From Crossiella cryophila (GTDB lineage Bacteria > Actinomycetota > Actinomycetes > Mycobacteriales > Pseudonocardiaceae): a stretch of DNA of 64,000 nt. Below are positions 27,027 to 35,611 of the stretch, one piece after another. The notes beneath the pieces are model-generated. The model was not told the origin of the DNA and did no database searches. It saw only the letters and a program-made list of their open reading frames with translations. A program made the translations under genes and the position numbers. The stretch covers positions 1,116,001 to 1,180,000 of the forward strand of contig NZ_JACHMH010000001.1 of NCBI RefSeq assembly GCF_014204915.1, in the 5' to 3' direction. The number at the start of each line of letters is the position of its first letter. Position 1 is the stretch's first letter.

Positions 27027-28376
27027 ATGAACCTACCTGCCCCCAAGCCCGAACAGCAAAATCCGTCCGCTGTCCCGGCCGCGGCGGCAGCAGGGCGCAG
27101 CCTGGACACCCACCTGCGGCGCTACGCGGCACGCACGGCCGGCATGACGGCATCGGAGATCAGGGCCCTGTTCGCGGTGGCCAGCAGGCCCGAGGTGGTC
27201 TCACTGGCCGGTGGCATGCCCTACCTGGCCGCGCTGCCGCTGGAGACGCTCTCGGCCGATGTGGCCCAGTTGCTGGCCACCGAGGGCCAGACCGCGCTGC
27301 AGTACGGCTCGGCCCAGGGCATCCCGGCACTGCGTGAGCAGATCTGCCAGATCATGGCGCTGGAGGGCATCTCGGCCCACCCGGACGACGTCACGGTCAC
27401 CGTGGGCTCGCAGTCCGGCCTGGACATGGTCACCCGGATCTTCTGCGATCCCGGCGACGTGGTGGTGGCCGAGGCTCCCTCCTACGTGGGCGCGCTGGGC
27501 ACCTTCACCGCCTACCAGGCCGAGGTCGTGCACGTCCCGCTGGACGACGAGGGCCTGATCCCGGCGGAGCTGGAGCGCACGCTGAGCGCACTGGCCGCGG
27601 CCGGGCGACGGGTGAAGTTCCTCTACACGATCCCGAACTTCCACAACCCGGCTGGCGTGACCCTGGCCGTGCACCGGCGGGCCGAGGTGCTGGAGATCTG
27701 CGCCCGGCACGGTGTGCTGGTGGTCGAGGACAACCCGTACGGGATGCTCGGCTTCGACGGCCAGACCTACCCGGCGCTGCGCTCGATGGAGTCGGAGAAC
27801 GTGGTCTACCTCGGCTCGTTCTCCAAGACCTTCGCACCGGGGCTGCGGGTCGGCTGGGCACTGGCCCCGCACGCGGTGCGGGAGAAGCTGGTGCTGGCCG
27901 CGGAATCGGCCACGCTGTGCCCGCCCACCTTCACCCAGGCCGTGGTGTCCCGGTACCTGGCCCAGCACGACTGGATGGGCCAGATCAAGACCTACCGCGA
28001 GGTGTACCGGGAGCGCCGGGACGCCATGATCGGCGCGCTGGAGGCACACCTGCCCGCCGGCTGCCGCTGGACCAGGCCGGACGGCGGCTTCTACGTGTGG
28101 CTGACCGTGCCGGAAGGCATTGACACCAAGGCGATGCTGCCGCGCGCGGTCACCCAGCGGGTGGCCTTCGTGCCGGGCACCGCCTTCTTCGGCGACGGCA
28201 CCGGCAACAGCCAGTTGCGGCTGTCCTTCTGCTACCCGACGCCGGAGCGGATCCGGGAGGGCGTGCGCAGGCTGGCCACCGTGCTGGAGGGTGAGCTGGA
28301 GCTGATCAGCACCTTCGGCCAGGTGGTCCGCCGCCAGCCGACCGGCCCGCAGTCGCCGTCCCCGGACACGGCCTGA
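27027..28376 (+). CDS. PLP-dependent aminotransferase (class I/II, 2-aminoadipate type)
   Basis: 449 residues. Fold type I aminotransferase: SLAGGMPYLAALPLE, LQYGSAQGIPALREQI, YTIPNFHNPAGVTL, VVEDNPYGMLGFDG (PLP-ring Asp region, Tyr), and the Schiff-base Lys in YLGSFSKTFAPGLRVGW at about residue 272. It resembles LysN/MocR-like aminotransferases but lacks the N-terminal GntR helix-turn-helix, so it is an enzyme only. The amino acid substrate cannot be assigned. A TAGACT -10-like element (26989-26994) and GGAGCGCC lie before the ATG. It is followed by a palindrome and a Ddl-like gene on the same strand. Confidence 0.88.
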   Translation: MNLPAPKPEQQNPSAVPAAAAAGRSLDTHLRRYAARTAGMTASEIRALFAVASRPEVVSLAGGMPYLAALPLETLSADVAQLLATEGQTALQYGSAQGIPALREQICQIMALEGISAHPDDVTVTVGSQSGLDMVTRIFCDPGDVVVAEAPSYVGALGTFTAYQAEVVHVPLDDEGLIPAELERTLSALAAAGRRVKFLYTIPNFHNPAGVTLAVHRRAEVLEICARHGVLVVEDNPYGMLGFDGQTYPALRSMESENVVYLGSFSKTFAPGLRVGWALAPHAVREKLVLAAESATLCPPTFTQAVVSRYLAQHDWMGQIKTYREVYRERRDAMIGALEAHLPAGCRWTRPDGGFYVWLTVPEGIDTKAMLPRAVTQRVAFVPGTAFFGDGTGNSQLRLSFCYPTPERIREGVRRLATVLEGELELISTFGQVVRRQPTGPQSPSPDTA

Positions 28377-28401
28377 CCGGCCTTATCCCGCAACGTTTTC
28401 A

Positions 28402-28439
28402 CCGACGGTCCACTGTGGACAATCACAGTGGACCGTCGG
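28402..28439. repeat. Perfect 38-nt palindrome containing a DnaA box
   Basis: A perfect inverted repeat, 16-bp arms (28402-28417 and 28424-28439) around GACAAT, between the aminotransferase and ddl-like genes. Spanning one arm and the loop is TGTGGACAA (28414-28422), the exact G+C-type DnaA box. GTCCAC/GTGGAC occurs three times, so alternative smaller hairpins are possible. No good T tract follows on the plus strand. It could be a terminator, a DnaA-binding site, or both. Confidence 0.6.
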
Positions 28440-28464
28440 CACTTTCCAGGCGAGGAGCTGTGCA

Positions 28465-29412
28465 GTGTCTGATCGTTGGGTCGCGGTGCTGGCCGGTGGG
28501 CTGTCCCACGAGCGGGAGGTCTCGCTGCGGTCGGGCCGCAGGCTCTCCGCCGCGCTGCGCGAGACCGGGCTGACCGTGGAGGAGTGGGACGCCGACGGCG
28601 CCCTGCTGGAGCGGCTGCGGCAGCACCGGCCCGATGCCGCGGTGGTGGCGCTGCACGGCGGCGAGGGCGAGAACGGCGCGGTGCAGTCGGTGCTGGAGAT
28701 GCTCGGCGTGCCCTATGTCGGCACCGACCCGAGGGCCTGCCGGCGCGCCTGGGACAAGCCGACCGCCAAGGGCGAGCTGGCCAGGGCCGGGCTGAGCACG
28801 CCGGACTGGGTGGTGCTGCCGCACAGCACGTTCCGGGTGCTCGGCGCGCAGGCGGTGCTGGACGCGCTGGTCGACCGGCTCGGCCTGCCGCTGATGCTCA
28901 AGCCGGACCAGGGCGGCTCCGCGCTGGGCGCGACCGTGGTCCGGGACGCCGCGGACCTGCCTGCCGCGATGGTGGACTGCCTGGCCTACGGGGACACCGT
29001 GCTCGCGGAGACCTACGTTGCGGGCGTTGAGGTGGCCGTGGCGGTCGTGGACACCGCCGAGGGGCCCCTGGCCCTGCCGGCGGTGGAGATCCAGCCGGAG
29101 AACGGCGTGTACGACTACTCGGCCCGGTACACCGCGGGACTCACCACGTTCCACGCCCCGGCCCGGCTCTCGCCGGAGACCCAGCGGGCGGTGGGGGAGC
29201 TGGCGGTGGCCGCGCACCAGTTGCTCGGCCTCCGCGACATCTCCCGGACCGACGCGATCGTGACGCCGGATGGCACGCCGCACTTCCTGGAAGTGAATGT
29301 CTCGCCGGGTCTCACCGAGACCTCGCTGCTGCCGATGGCGGTGGAGGCCGCCGGGCGCTCGCTCGGTGAGGTGTTCGGCACCCTGGTCGAGCGAGCGCTC
29401 GCCCGCAGCTGA
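28465..29412 (+). CDS. D-alanine--D-alanine ligase family protein
   Basis: 315 residues with the ATP-grasp Ddl layout: VAVLAGGLSHEREVSLRSGR at the N-terminus, VVALHGGEGENGAVQ, the ATP loop LKPDQGGSALGA, the metal and catalytic segment SRTDAIVTPDGTPHFLEVN, and SPGLTETSLLP at the end. It is shorter than E. coli Ddl-type enzymes but keeps the catalytic EVNxxPG motif. Ddl joins two D-Ala for the peptidoglycan stem; a second Ddl-like gene near parAB is common in Pseudonocardiales, and whether it is the housekeeping enzyme cannot be told here. GAGGAGCTGTGCA precedes the GTG. Confidence 0.87.
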   Translation: MSDRWVAVLAGGLSHEREVSLRSGRRLSAALRETGLTVEEWDADGALLERLRQHRPDAAVVALHGGEGENGAVQSVLEMLGVPYVGTDPRACRRAWDKPTAKGELARAGLSTPDWVVLPHSTFRVLGAQAVLDALVDRLGLPLMLKPDQGGSALGATVVRDAADLPAAMVDCLAYGDTVLAETYVAGVEVAVAVVDTAEGPLALPAVEIQPENGVYDYSARYTAGLTTFHAPARLSPETQRAVGELAVAAHQLLGLRDISRTDAIVTPDGTPHFLEVNVSPGLTETSLLPMAVEAAGRSLGEVFGTLVERALARS

Positions 29413-29464
29413 TTTGCGTTTCCATCCGAAAACGTCACCGTGACATAAGTCGGCAATACCCTGG

Positions 29465-30436
29465 CTAGTCGCTCTGCTGTGACCGTTTTGCCCCGTTATG
29501 TCCCATCAGCTCCACGATCCGCTCAAGATCGTCCACGGAGCCGAATTCGAGCACGATCCGGCCCTTGCGGCGGCCGAGTTCGACCTTGACCCGGGTGTCG
29601 AAGGCGTCCGACAGTTTTTCCGCCAGGTCCTGCAGACCGGGGGCCTGGATCGGCTTGCGCGCGGCGGGCTTGGCCTTGGCGGGCAGCTCGCTCTTGGCGA
29701 GCACCACGGCCTCCTCGGTCGCCCGGACCGACAGCCCCTCAGCAATGATCTTGGCGGCCAGGTCCTCCTGACGGCCAGGGTCGTCCAGGCCGAGCAGCGC
29801 GCGGGCGTGTCCGGCGGAGAGCACGCCGGCGGCGACCCGGCGCTGCACGGGGAGGGGCAGCTTCAGCAGCCGGATGGTGTTGGTGATCACCGGGCGGCTG
29901 CGGCCGATCCGGCCGGCCAGCTCCTCGTGGGTGACCTCGAACTCCTCCAGCAGCTGCTGGTAGGCGGCCGCCTCTTCCAACGGGTTGAGCTGCACCCGGT
30001 GGATGTTCTCCAGCAACGCGTCCCGCAGCATCGCCTCGTCGGCGGTCTGCCGGACGATGGCCGGGATCCGGTCCAGCCCCGCCAGCTGCGTCGCCCGCAG
30101 GCGCCGCTCACCCATGACGAGTTCGTACTGACCCTTGCCCAGCTCCCGCACCACGACCGGCTGCATGAGCCCGAACTCGCGGATCGAGTGCTCCAGCTCG
30201 GACAGCGCGTCCTCGTCGAAGACGTGCCGGGGCTGCTTCGGGTTCGGCTTGATCGCCGCGGTCGGCACCTCGCGGTAGACCGCACCGGCCACCGAGGTCT
30301 CCGGCTCCACCTCACCCTTGGTCCGGGCGGCCACCGCGGTGGCGGTGGGGGAGGAGGCACCCGCCGCACCGGGCGGCGGGCCACTGGGGATCAGTGCGGC
30401 GAGACCTCGACCGAGCCCGCCCTTTCGTTCTGTCAT
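29465..30436 (-). CDS. parB: Chromosome partitioning protein ParB
   Basis: 323 residues. A CTP-binding N-domain ([41 protein letters not shown], about 70-160) precedes the HTH that reads parS ([23 protein letters not shown], about 172-195) and a C-terminal dimer domain. ParB loads at parS, spreads as a CTP clamp and builds the origin segrosome. ENIHR replaces the more usual ENIQR. ATG overlaps the parA stop (ATGA). Three good parS sites lie 1-2 kb upstream. Confidence 0.96.
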   Translation of the reverse strand: MTERKGGLGRGLAALIPSGPPPGAAGASSPTATAVAARTKGEVEPETSVAGAVYREVPTAAIKPNPKQPRHVFDEDALSELEHSIREFGLMQPVVVRELGKGQYELVMGERRLRATQLAGLDRIPAIVRQTADEAMLRDALLENIHRVQLNPLEEAAAYQQLLEEFEVTHEELAGRIGRSRPVITNTIRLLKLPLPVQRRVAAGVLSAGHARALLGLDDPGRQEDLAAKIIAEGLSVRATEEAVVLAKSELPAKAKPAARKPIQAPGLQDLAEKLSDAFDTRVKVELGRRKGRIVLEFGSVDDLERIVELMGHNGAKRSQQSD

Positions 30437-31416
30437 GTGGTTCCCATCTCGGCGCCGCGTACGGCGAGTTCCTTGGCTGCGTCGAGGTAGCTCATCGCGC
30501 CCCGCGAACCCGGGTCGTAGGTGATGATCGTCTGCCCGAAGCCGGGCGCCTCGGACACCTTCACGCTACGAGGGATCACGGTCTTGAGGACGCGTTCCTG
30601 GAAGTGGTTGCGCACCTCAGTGGTCACCTGGTCGGCCAGCTTGGTGCGGCCGTCGTACATGGTGAGCAGGATGGTGGAGACGTCCAGGTCCGGGTTCAGG
30701 TGCTGCTGCACCAGCTCGATGTTGCCGAGCAGCTGGCTCAGTCCCTCCAGCGCGTAGTACTCGCACTGGATCGGGATGAGCACCTCCTGCGCCGCCACCA
30801 TCGCGTTCAGCGTGAGCAGACCGAGCGAGGGCGGGCAGTCGATGAAGACGTAGTCGGGCTGCAGGGAGTCCAGCGCCTCGGGGGAGAGGGCCTCCTTGAG
30901 CCGGGACTCCCTGGCGGCCATCGAGACCAGCTCGATCTCGGCGCCGGCCAGGTCGATGGTCGCCGGGACACAGACCAGGTTGTCCGTCTGGTTGCTCGGC
31001 GCGGCCGCGTCGGCGAGCGAGATCTCGCCGATCAGCACCTCATAGATGGAGGGGGTGCCGGACCGGTGCTCGACACCCAGGGCGGTGCTCGCGTTGCCCT
31101 GCGGGTCGAGGTCGATCACCAGGACCTTGAGGTGGTGCAGGGCGAGCGCGGCGGCCAGGTTCACCGTGCTGGTGGTCTTACCGACGCCGCCCTTCTGGTT
31201 GGCCACGGTGAGCACGCGGCGACGGGCCGGGCGGGGCAACTGCAGGGCGTCGGGGTGCAGCACGCGGGTAGCGCGCTCGGCTTCCTCGGCAATGGGGGTC
31301 CACACGGGGCTCTCCTCGGGCGCGTGGGGTGTCACCGAATCCGGTGCGAGTGTTTCACGTGGAACGTGGGCCGTTTCGCGCTCCGAATGTGAAAACTGGG
31401 GCGACTCCGGCCTCAT
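30433..31416 (-). CDS. parA: Chromosome partitioning ATPase ParA (Soj)
   Basis: 327 residues from ATG 31416. Deviant Walker [14 protein letters not shown] at about residues 71-83, Walker B-like [14 protein letters not shown], and [18 protein letters not shown]. It moves ParB-parS complexes and links the origin to the pole. The ATG overlaps the rsmG stop (ATGA), favouring coupling. An alternative GTG at 31305 has a strong GAGGAG upstream and would leave the parS site 31351-31366 outside the gene; with the longer form parS encodes part of an N-terminal VPRET segment, as in other actinobacterial ParA. Confidence 0.95.
   Translation of the reverse strand: MRPESPQFSHSERETAHVPRETLAPDSVTPHAPEESPVWTPIAEEAERATRVLHPDALQLPRPARRRVLTVANQKGGVGKTTSTVNLAAALALHHLKVLVIDLDPQGNASTALGVEHRSGTPSIYEVLIGEISLADAAAPSNQTDNLVCVPATIDLAGAEIELVSMAARESRLKEALSPEALDSLQPDYVFIDCPPSLGLLTLNAMVAAQEVLIPIQCEYYALEGLSQLLGNIELVQQHLNPDLDVSTILLTMYDGRTKLADQVTTEVRNHFQERVLKTVIPRSVKVSEAPGFGQTIITYDPGSRGAMSYLDAAKELAVRGAEMGTT
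31351..31366. promoter_or_regulatory. parS site in 5' end of parA
   Basis: TGTTTCACGTGGAACG matches the parS consensus at 14 of 16 positions. It lies inside the long reading of parA (VPRET codons) or just before the short one. One of three clustered sites. Confidence 0.85.
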
Positions 31417-32096
31417 CCCCGATCCTTCCTTCTCCGACGCTTCCCGTCACGCCCTGGAGCGCGATCGACCACAACTACCGTCGTCGGCACCTCAAGAACC
31501 CCTTCCCCGCACACCACAATCCGACCGTTCACGCCCCCAACCGCCGCCACCGCCTGCGCGTCCCGCTCCAACTCCTCCGCCGCACTCGACCCCTTGAGCG
31601 CCAGCAGTTGCCCTTCGGGCCGAACCAACGGCAGACACCACCCGGCCAGCTTCGCCAACGGCGCGACGGCGCGTGCAGTCACTACATCGGCACCAGCGAG
31701 CTGTTCCCGAACGGCCTTCTCCTCAGCACGTCCCCGAACCACCTCGACGTCGAGGTCCAGTTCCTCGACGACCTCAGTCAGCCAGGCGACCCGGCGAGCC
31801 ATCGGCTCCAGCAGGGTGATGGAGACGTCGGGCCGAGCGATCGCCATCGGCAGTCCGGGGAGTCCGGCCCCAGAGCCGACGTCGACCACGGACACCGAAG
31901 GCGGCAGCAGATCGGCCACCACGGCCGAGTTGAGCATGTGCCGATCCCAGACCCGCTCAACCTCACGGGGCCCGATCAGCCCACGCTCCACGCCGTGCTC
32001 GATGAGCAGATCGGCGAACCGCACCGCCAGGTCGAACCGATCCCCGAACACCCGCGCCGCCAACTCCGGCACCGGCACCGTTTCACGTGAAACCAC
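31413..32096 (-). CDS. rsmG: 16S rRNA 7-methylguanosine methyltransferase RsmG (GidB)
   Basis: About 227 residues. It methylates N7 of a guanosine (E. coli G527) in 16S rRNA; loss gives low-level streptomycin resistance in several bacteria. The SAM-binding motif is VVDVGSGAGLPGLPMAIARPDVSITLLEP, preceded by the family segment RLWDRHMLNS-like VERVWDRHMLNSAV. Start GTG 32096 has GGGGAG 5 nt upstream and gives the usual length. The frame stays open far upstream, through a 13-bp tandem repeat, but homologue length and the RBS argue against that extension. parS overlaps the start region. Operon with parA and parB. Confidence 0.93.
   Translation of the reverse strand: MVSRETVPVPELAARVFGDRFDLAVRFADLLIEHGVERGLIGPREVERVWDRHMLNSAVVADLLPPSVSVVDVGSGAGLPGLPMAIARPDVSITLLEPMARRVAWLTEVVEELDLDVEVVRGRAEEKAVREQLAGADVVTARAVAPLAKLAGWCLPLVRPEGQLLALKGSSAAEELERDAQAVAAVGGVNGRIVVCGEGVLEVPTTVVVVDRAPGRDGKRRRRKDRG
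32079..32094. promoter_or_regulatory. parS site at rsmG 5' end
   Basis: CGTTTCACGTGAAACC: the 14-bp core GTTTCACGTGAAAC is a perfect palindrome equal to the Streptomyces-type consensus. It encodes codons 2-6 of rsmG (VSRET) if the gene starts at 32096. Confidence 0.92.
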
Positions 32097-32121
32097 GCCC
32101 ACTCCCCATCCCTCCAGTCGC

Positions 32122-32137
32122 CGTTTCACGTGAAACG
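32122..32137. promoter_or_regulatory. parS site upstream of rsmG
   Basis: CGTTTCACGTGAAACG, a perfect 16-bp palindrome with the full parS core, 43 bp from the neighbouring site (about four helical turns) and so on the same DNA face. Confidence 0.92.
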
Positions 32138-32242
32138 ACCACCAAAACCCAGACGCCCAATAAGACCACGAACCAAGACTCACCCCCGCCCCACCCGGCC
32201 GCCACTCACCCCCAGTTCCCCACAACCCACCCCCACCACACC

Positions 32243-32606
32243 CGCGCTTCCCGCCCGCGCTTCCCGCCCGCGCTTCCCGCCCGCGCTTCCCGCCCGCGCT
32301 TCCCGCCCGCGCTTCCCGCCCGCGCTTCCCGCCCGCGCTTCCCGCCCGCGCTTCCCGCCCGCGCTTCCCGCCCGCGCTTCCCGCCCGCGCTTCCCGCCCG
32401 CGCTTCCCGCCCGCGCTTCCCGCCCGCGCTTCCCGCCCGCGCTTCCCGCCCGCGCTTCCCGCCCGCGCTTCCCGCCCGCGCTTCCCGCCCGCGCTTCCCG
32501 CCCGCGCTTCCCGCCCGCGCTTCCCGCCCGCGCTTCCCGCCCGCGCTTCCCGCCCGCGCTTCCCGCCCGCGCTTCCCGCCCGCGCTTCCCGCCCGCGCTT
32601 CCCGCC
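32243..32606. repeat. 28 perfect tandem copies of a 13-bp unit
   Basis: The unit CGCGCTTCCCGCC (other strand GGCGGGAAGCGCG) repeats 28 times without a mismatch over 364 bp, followed by a partial copy. It lies between the khpB terminator and rsmG, about 106 bp from parS. The period of 13 is not a multiple of 3, so every frame is open and 39 bp encodes the same 13-residue repeat in all frames of one strand (GGKRGREARAGSA on minus). I see no ribosome-binding site that would make it protein. The flanks 32138-32242 and 32607-32746 show no gene. Confidence 0.95.
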
Positions 32607-32746
32607 CGCGCGCAAGCGCTGCGGGCGGGCACCGGGCACCGACCTCTCCTCGGCCTCTCACTCCAGCCGAGCCCGGACCCGCCACCCGGGTCCGTCCAAC
32701 CGCCGATCTCCCCGCCCATCTCTCCGGCCGCCCCACCCCAAAACAA

Positions 32747-32779
32747 AACGCCCGGCCGGGGAAGCCCCGGCCGGGCGTT
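32747..32779. terminator. Terminator after khpB
   Basis: A perfect 15-bp inverted repeat (AACGCCCGGCCGGGG with its complement, loop AAG). On the minus strand it is followed by TTTTGTTTTGGGG-like sequence, so it should end the rpmH-to-khpB transcript. rsmG-parA-parB would then need its own promoter in the repeat/parS region. Confidence 0.85.
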
Positions 32780-32793
32780 CTGCGTGTTCTTGG

Positions 32794-33324
32794 TCAGCTA
32801 GTCGGGAAGACCACCACGCGGCGGTGCGGCTCCTCGCCCTCGCTCTCGCTGTGCACCCCGGTGACGGCGGCGACCGCGTCGTGCACGACCTTCCGCTCGA
32901 ACGGGGTCATGGTGCGCAGGCGGATCGGCTTGGTCGTCTCCAGCACCTTCTCCGCCGTGGACTTGCCCAGCTCGCTCAGCTCGGCGCGGCGGTCGGCGCG
33001 CCACTGCGCCACGTCGAGCATCAGGCGGCTGCGGCTGCCGGTGGACTGCTGGACCGCGAGGCGGGTCAGCTCCTGGAGGGATTCCAGGACCTCACCGCGG
33101 CGACCGACGAGCTTCTCCAGGTCCTCGCCGCCGTCGATGCTCACGATCGCGCGGCCAGCTTCGACGTCCAGGTCGATGTCGCCGTCGTAGTCGAGCAGGT
33201 CGAGCAGCTTTTCCAGGTAGTCGCCCGCGACGTCGCCTTCGCGCACCAGCAGGCTCTCGTCGTTGCCGGCGTCCGGAGTAGCGGCGTCCGCTTCCTGTTC
33301 GGTCGCCTGCAAGGTCTCCGACAC
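32794..33324 (-). CDS. khpB: RNA-binding protein KhpB (Jag; KH-R3H)
   Basis: About 176 residues. An acidic N-terminus, a KH-like domain (DYDGDIDLDVEAGRAIVSIDGGEDLEKLVGRRGEVLESLQELTRLAVQQ, about 45-105) and a C-terminal R3H motif (RTMTPFERKVVHDAVAAVTGV). KhpB binds RNA with KhpA and affects cell elongation and division in Gram-positives. GTG 33324 has AAGGAGACACC before it; an ATG 15 bp further upstream at 33339 is possible but has a weaker site. Usual place directly after yidC. Confidence 0.92.
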   Translation of the reverse strand: MSETLQATEQEADAATPDAGNDESLLVREGDVAGDYLEKLLDLLDYDGDIDLDVEAGRAIVSIDGGEDLEKLVGRRGEVLESLQELTRLAVQQSTGSRSRLMLDVAQWRADRRAELSELGKSTAEKVLETTKPIRLRTMTPFERKVVHDAVAAVTGVHSESEGEEPHRRVVVFPTS

Positions 33325-33351
33325 GGTGTCTCCTTCCATATTGCAGTCGCC

Positions 33352-34428
33352 TCAGCGGCGCTTGCGGGTCTGCTTCTTGCCCGTCGACCGGCTCTGGATG
33401 ATCCCGGGGACCTCACCGGGCTTGGGGGCGGCGGAGTCCGTGGACTTGGCCGCGTCCGAACCGTTGCGCGGGGCAGTGCTCTTCTCCGACCCGGTCGAGG
33501 CGGAGGTGTCCTTGTTCTTGTCGGCCGAGGAGGTGGCAGGCGGGGCGGTGTTGGCCGGGCGCTTGCGCACCGGCTTCTGGCCGGGCTGCGGCTTCAGGCC
33601 GGGCTTGGGGCCGATGTTCTGCCGCTTCTCGATGGCGGCGGCCTTCTTCTCGTCTTCCTCGCGGTCGATGCGGTGGTACACCACGTACTGCTGACCGAGG
33701 GTCCAGGTGTTGTTGCTCAGCCAGTAGAGCAGCATCGCGACCGGGAAGAACGGGCCACCGACGAGCACCGCGAGCGGGAACAAGTACAGCATCAGCTTGT
33801 TCATCATCGCCGACTGCGGGTTGGCCGCCGCGGTCGCCGACTGGCGGGCCACCGAGTGCCGCGCGGTCAGGTGGGTCAGCGCCGAGGCCAGCACCATGAG
33901 CGGGATGGCCAGCAGCAGCAGGGCGGTGCGGTCGGTGCCGATGGTGGCCAGGTCCGCGCCGCTCATCCGGATCGCGGCGGACAGGTTCACGCCGAACAGC
34001 TTCGAGGCGAGGAAGGAGCTGACCTCGGGCTGGCCGAAGATGTAGTTGCTCGTGGCACCGGGCTTGAAGCCCTGGAGCACGTTGAGCAGACCAAGGAACA
34101 CCGGCATCTGGACCAGCATCGGGAGGCAGCCGCCCAGCGGGTTGAACCCGCCCTCGGCCTGGAGCTTCTGCATCTCCTGGGCCATGCGCTGCTTGTCGTT
34201 GCCGTACTTCTCGCGAAGCTTGGCGAGCTGGGGCTGGAACTCCGCCATCTTGCGCATCGAGCGCACCTGCTTGACGAACGGCTTGAACAGCAGCCCGCGC
34301 AGGGTGAACACGAGGAGCATCACCGACAGGGCCCAGTTCACCCCGCTGGTCTCCGGGATGACATAGCTGAGCACCTTGTGCCAGAACCACATGATGGCTG
34401 ACACGGGGTAGTTGATGAAGTCGAGCAC
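33352..34428 (-). CDS. yidC: Membrane protein insertase YidC/Oxa1
   Basis: 358 residues, the Gram-positive-like short form. N-terminal helix (FINYPVSAIMWFWHKVLSYV), then the conserved 60KD_IMP core with helices and the cytoplasmic hairpin QLAKLREKYGNDKQRMAQEMQKL, GGCLPMLVQMPVFLGLLNVLQGF, and the last helix near WTLGQQYVVYHRI. It ends in a long charged, Pro/Lys-rich tail (about 90 residues) that can bind ribosomes. It inserts membrane proteins with or without SecYEG. GTG 34428 lies 3 bp from the yidD stop. Confidence 0.95.
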   Translation of the reverse strand: MLDFINYPVSAIMWFWHKVLSYVIPETSGVNWALSVMLLVFTLRGLLFKPFVKQVRSMRKMAEFQPQLAKLREKYGNDKQRMAQEMQKLQAEGGFNPLGGCLPMLVQMPVFLGLLNVLQGFKPGATSNYIFGQPEVSSFLASKLFGVNLSAAIRMSGADLATIGTDRTALLLLAIPLMVLASALTHLTARHSVARQSATAAANPQSAMMNKLMLYLFPLAVLVGGPFFPVAMLLYWLSNNTWTLGQQYVVYHRIDREEDEKKAAAIEKRQNIGPKPGLKPQPGQKPVRKRPANTAPPATSSADKNKDTSASTGSEKSTAPRNGSDAAKSTDSAAPKPGEVPGIIQSRSTGKKQTRKRR

Positions 34429-34431
34429 GAA

Positions 34432-34716
34432 CTACTCCTCAGCGGATTTGCACGAAGCCCGCTCCGAAGCACGGTCGCGGGGCGGCGGAACGGGGTCCAG
34501 GCCTCCAGGGTGCCAGGGTCCGCAGCGCAACAGCCTGCGCACGGTGAGCCACGACCCGCGGAAGGCGCCGTGTGTGGTCAGCGCCTCCACCGCGTAGGTG
34601 CTGCAGCTCGGGTAGAAGCGGCACGTCGGGGGAAGGGCGGGGGAGATGAACCGGCGGTAGAACCGGATCGGCCACAACAACACGGTGGCCACCGGTCCGG
34701 CACGCCCGGCGCTCAC
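34432..34716 (-). CDS. yidD: Membrane protein insertion efficiency factor YidD
   Basis: 94 residues with the family core [37 protein letters not shown] and [25 protein letters not shown], including the three conserved Cys. It assists YidC-dependent insertion. GTG overlaps the rnpA stop (GTGA). Confidence 0.94.
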   Translation of the reverse strand: MSAGRAGPVATVLLWPIRFYRRFISPALPPTCRFYPSCSTYAVEALTTHGAFRGSWLTVRRLLRCGPWHPGGLDPVPPPRDRASERASCKSAEE

Positions 34717-35084
34717 GCCGCACCACCGTGGACGGGCAGACCGAGCTTGCGGAAGGCCGAGTCGAGATCGCCACCGAGCTGGTCGCTGGTGGCCTCGGCC
34801 GAGGCGGGCAGGGCGCGCACCACGAGTGCGCTGCCCGGCGGGAACCGGTCGAGCCGGTCCCGCATCAGGTGCCGGAGCCGGCGGGAGACCCGGTGCCGGA
34901 CGACTGAATTGCCCACGGCCTTACTCACGACGAAACCCACCCGCGGCGAGCAGGACTCGCCAGGGGTGGGCGGGTTCGACAGTTGCGCGTGCACCACCAA
35001 CCGGGGTCGCCCAACGCGGCGGCCCCGGCGTACCACCAGGCCGAAGTCCTGGCTACGGGTGAGCCGGGCAGCCGCGGGGAGCAC
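34713..35084 (-). CDS. rnpA: Ribonuclease P protein component
   Basis: About 123 residues. RNase P protein core: [59 protein letters not shown] (the RNR-type RNA-binding helix), and [18 protein letters not shown]. It binds RNase P RNA and helps mature pre-tRNA 5' ends. GTG 35084 gives a normal N-terminus; longer frames run into rpmH. Only 13 bp separate it from the rpmH stop, with no clear ribosome-binding site, suggesting coupled expression. Confidence 0.93.
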   Translation of the reverse strand: MLPAAARLTRSQDFGLVVRRGRRVGRPRLVVHAQLSNPPTPGESCSPRVGFVVSKAVGNSVVRHRVSRRLRHLMRDRLDRFPPGSALVVRALPASAEATSDQLGGDLDSAFRKLGLPVHGGAA

Positions 35085-35097
35085 GGCGGCGGGTGTC

Positions 35098-35235
35098 TCA
35101 GGCGGACAGCTCGTCGCGGCCCTTGCGGCGGCGAGCAGCCAGGATGGCGCGACCGGCACGGGTGCGCATCCGCAGCCGGAAGCCGTGGGTCTTCGCGCGA
35201 CGACGGTTGTTGGGCTGGAAGGTGCGCTTGCTCAC
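35098..35235 (-). CDS. rpmH: 50S ribosomal protein L34
   Basis: 45 residues, highly basic: [18 protein letters not shown], then [24 protein letters not shown]. It matches L34 over its full length. GTG 35235 follows GGGAGAACCGACC. First gene of the leftward operon running to khpB; the standard left flank of dnaA. Confidence 0.97.
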   Translation of the reverse strand: MSKRTFQPNNRRRAKTHGFRLRMRTRAGRAILAARRRKGRDELSA

Positions 35236-35611
35236 GGTCGGTTCTCCCGGTACATGGGTGTAGCAGGTCTAGGGTTGTCTCCGTCGCGTTCGTCAAGATC
35301 AGACGACCATGACAGGCACGGCAAACGCACCCGTCGGTACGCGGGAGACCGTTCGAGGGTACTTATCACCCGCCGTCATCTCAAATCCGCCCCCCGTTCC
35401 ACCACCACGGGCAAGCCTGCCGCCCACTCCAGTGCAGTCGCCATCCGGGTCTTGTGGGCGGTGTCCAGTGTTGTTAGGTTGCCCCTTCCGCGGTTACAGG
35501 GGGGTCCATGTGCGGCCCGTCCTGCCTTCGTGCACAGTTGTGGACAACTCTGTGGACATCTCACGTTTGGTGTCCGCGCGGCACTGACACGAGGGGAGGG
35601 GAGCGGAGCAA
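35236..35611. promoter_or_regulatory. rpmH-dnaA spacer: dnaA promoter and paired DnaA boxes
   Basis: 376 bp without a gene. On the plus strand TTGTGG (35452-35457), 17 bp, TAGGTT (35475-35480) makes a reasonable dnaA promoter. TGTGGACAA (35539-35547) and TGTGGACAT (35551-35559) are DnaA boxes 12 bp apart, placed downstream of that promoter as expected for DnaA autoregulation. No clear rpmH promoter was picked out by eye. Confidence 0.7.

Noticed and set aside
32249-32261. E2F-like motif GGCGGGAAGCGC in the repeat unit
   Set aside because: Similarity to a eukaryotic transcription factor site has no meaning in a bacterium.
32243-32606. CRISPR array
   Set aside because: The repeats are contiguous, 13 bp long and without spacers, and no cas gene is near.
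31413-32639. RsmG with a 180-residue basic N-terminal extension through the repeat
   Set aside because: The frame is open, but a good ribosome-binding site precedes GTG 32096 and the family length is met from there. Kept only as a remote option.
32087-33190. Long plus-strand frame with 13-residue Pro/Arg/Ala repeats across the tandem array
   Set aside because: The array lacks stop codons in every frame because the unit has none; the frame also runs antisense through khpB. No ribosome-binding site or homologue supports it.
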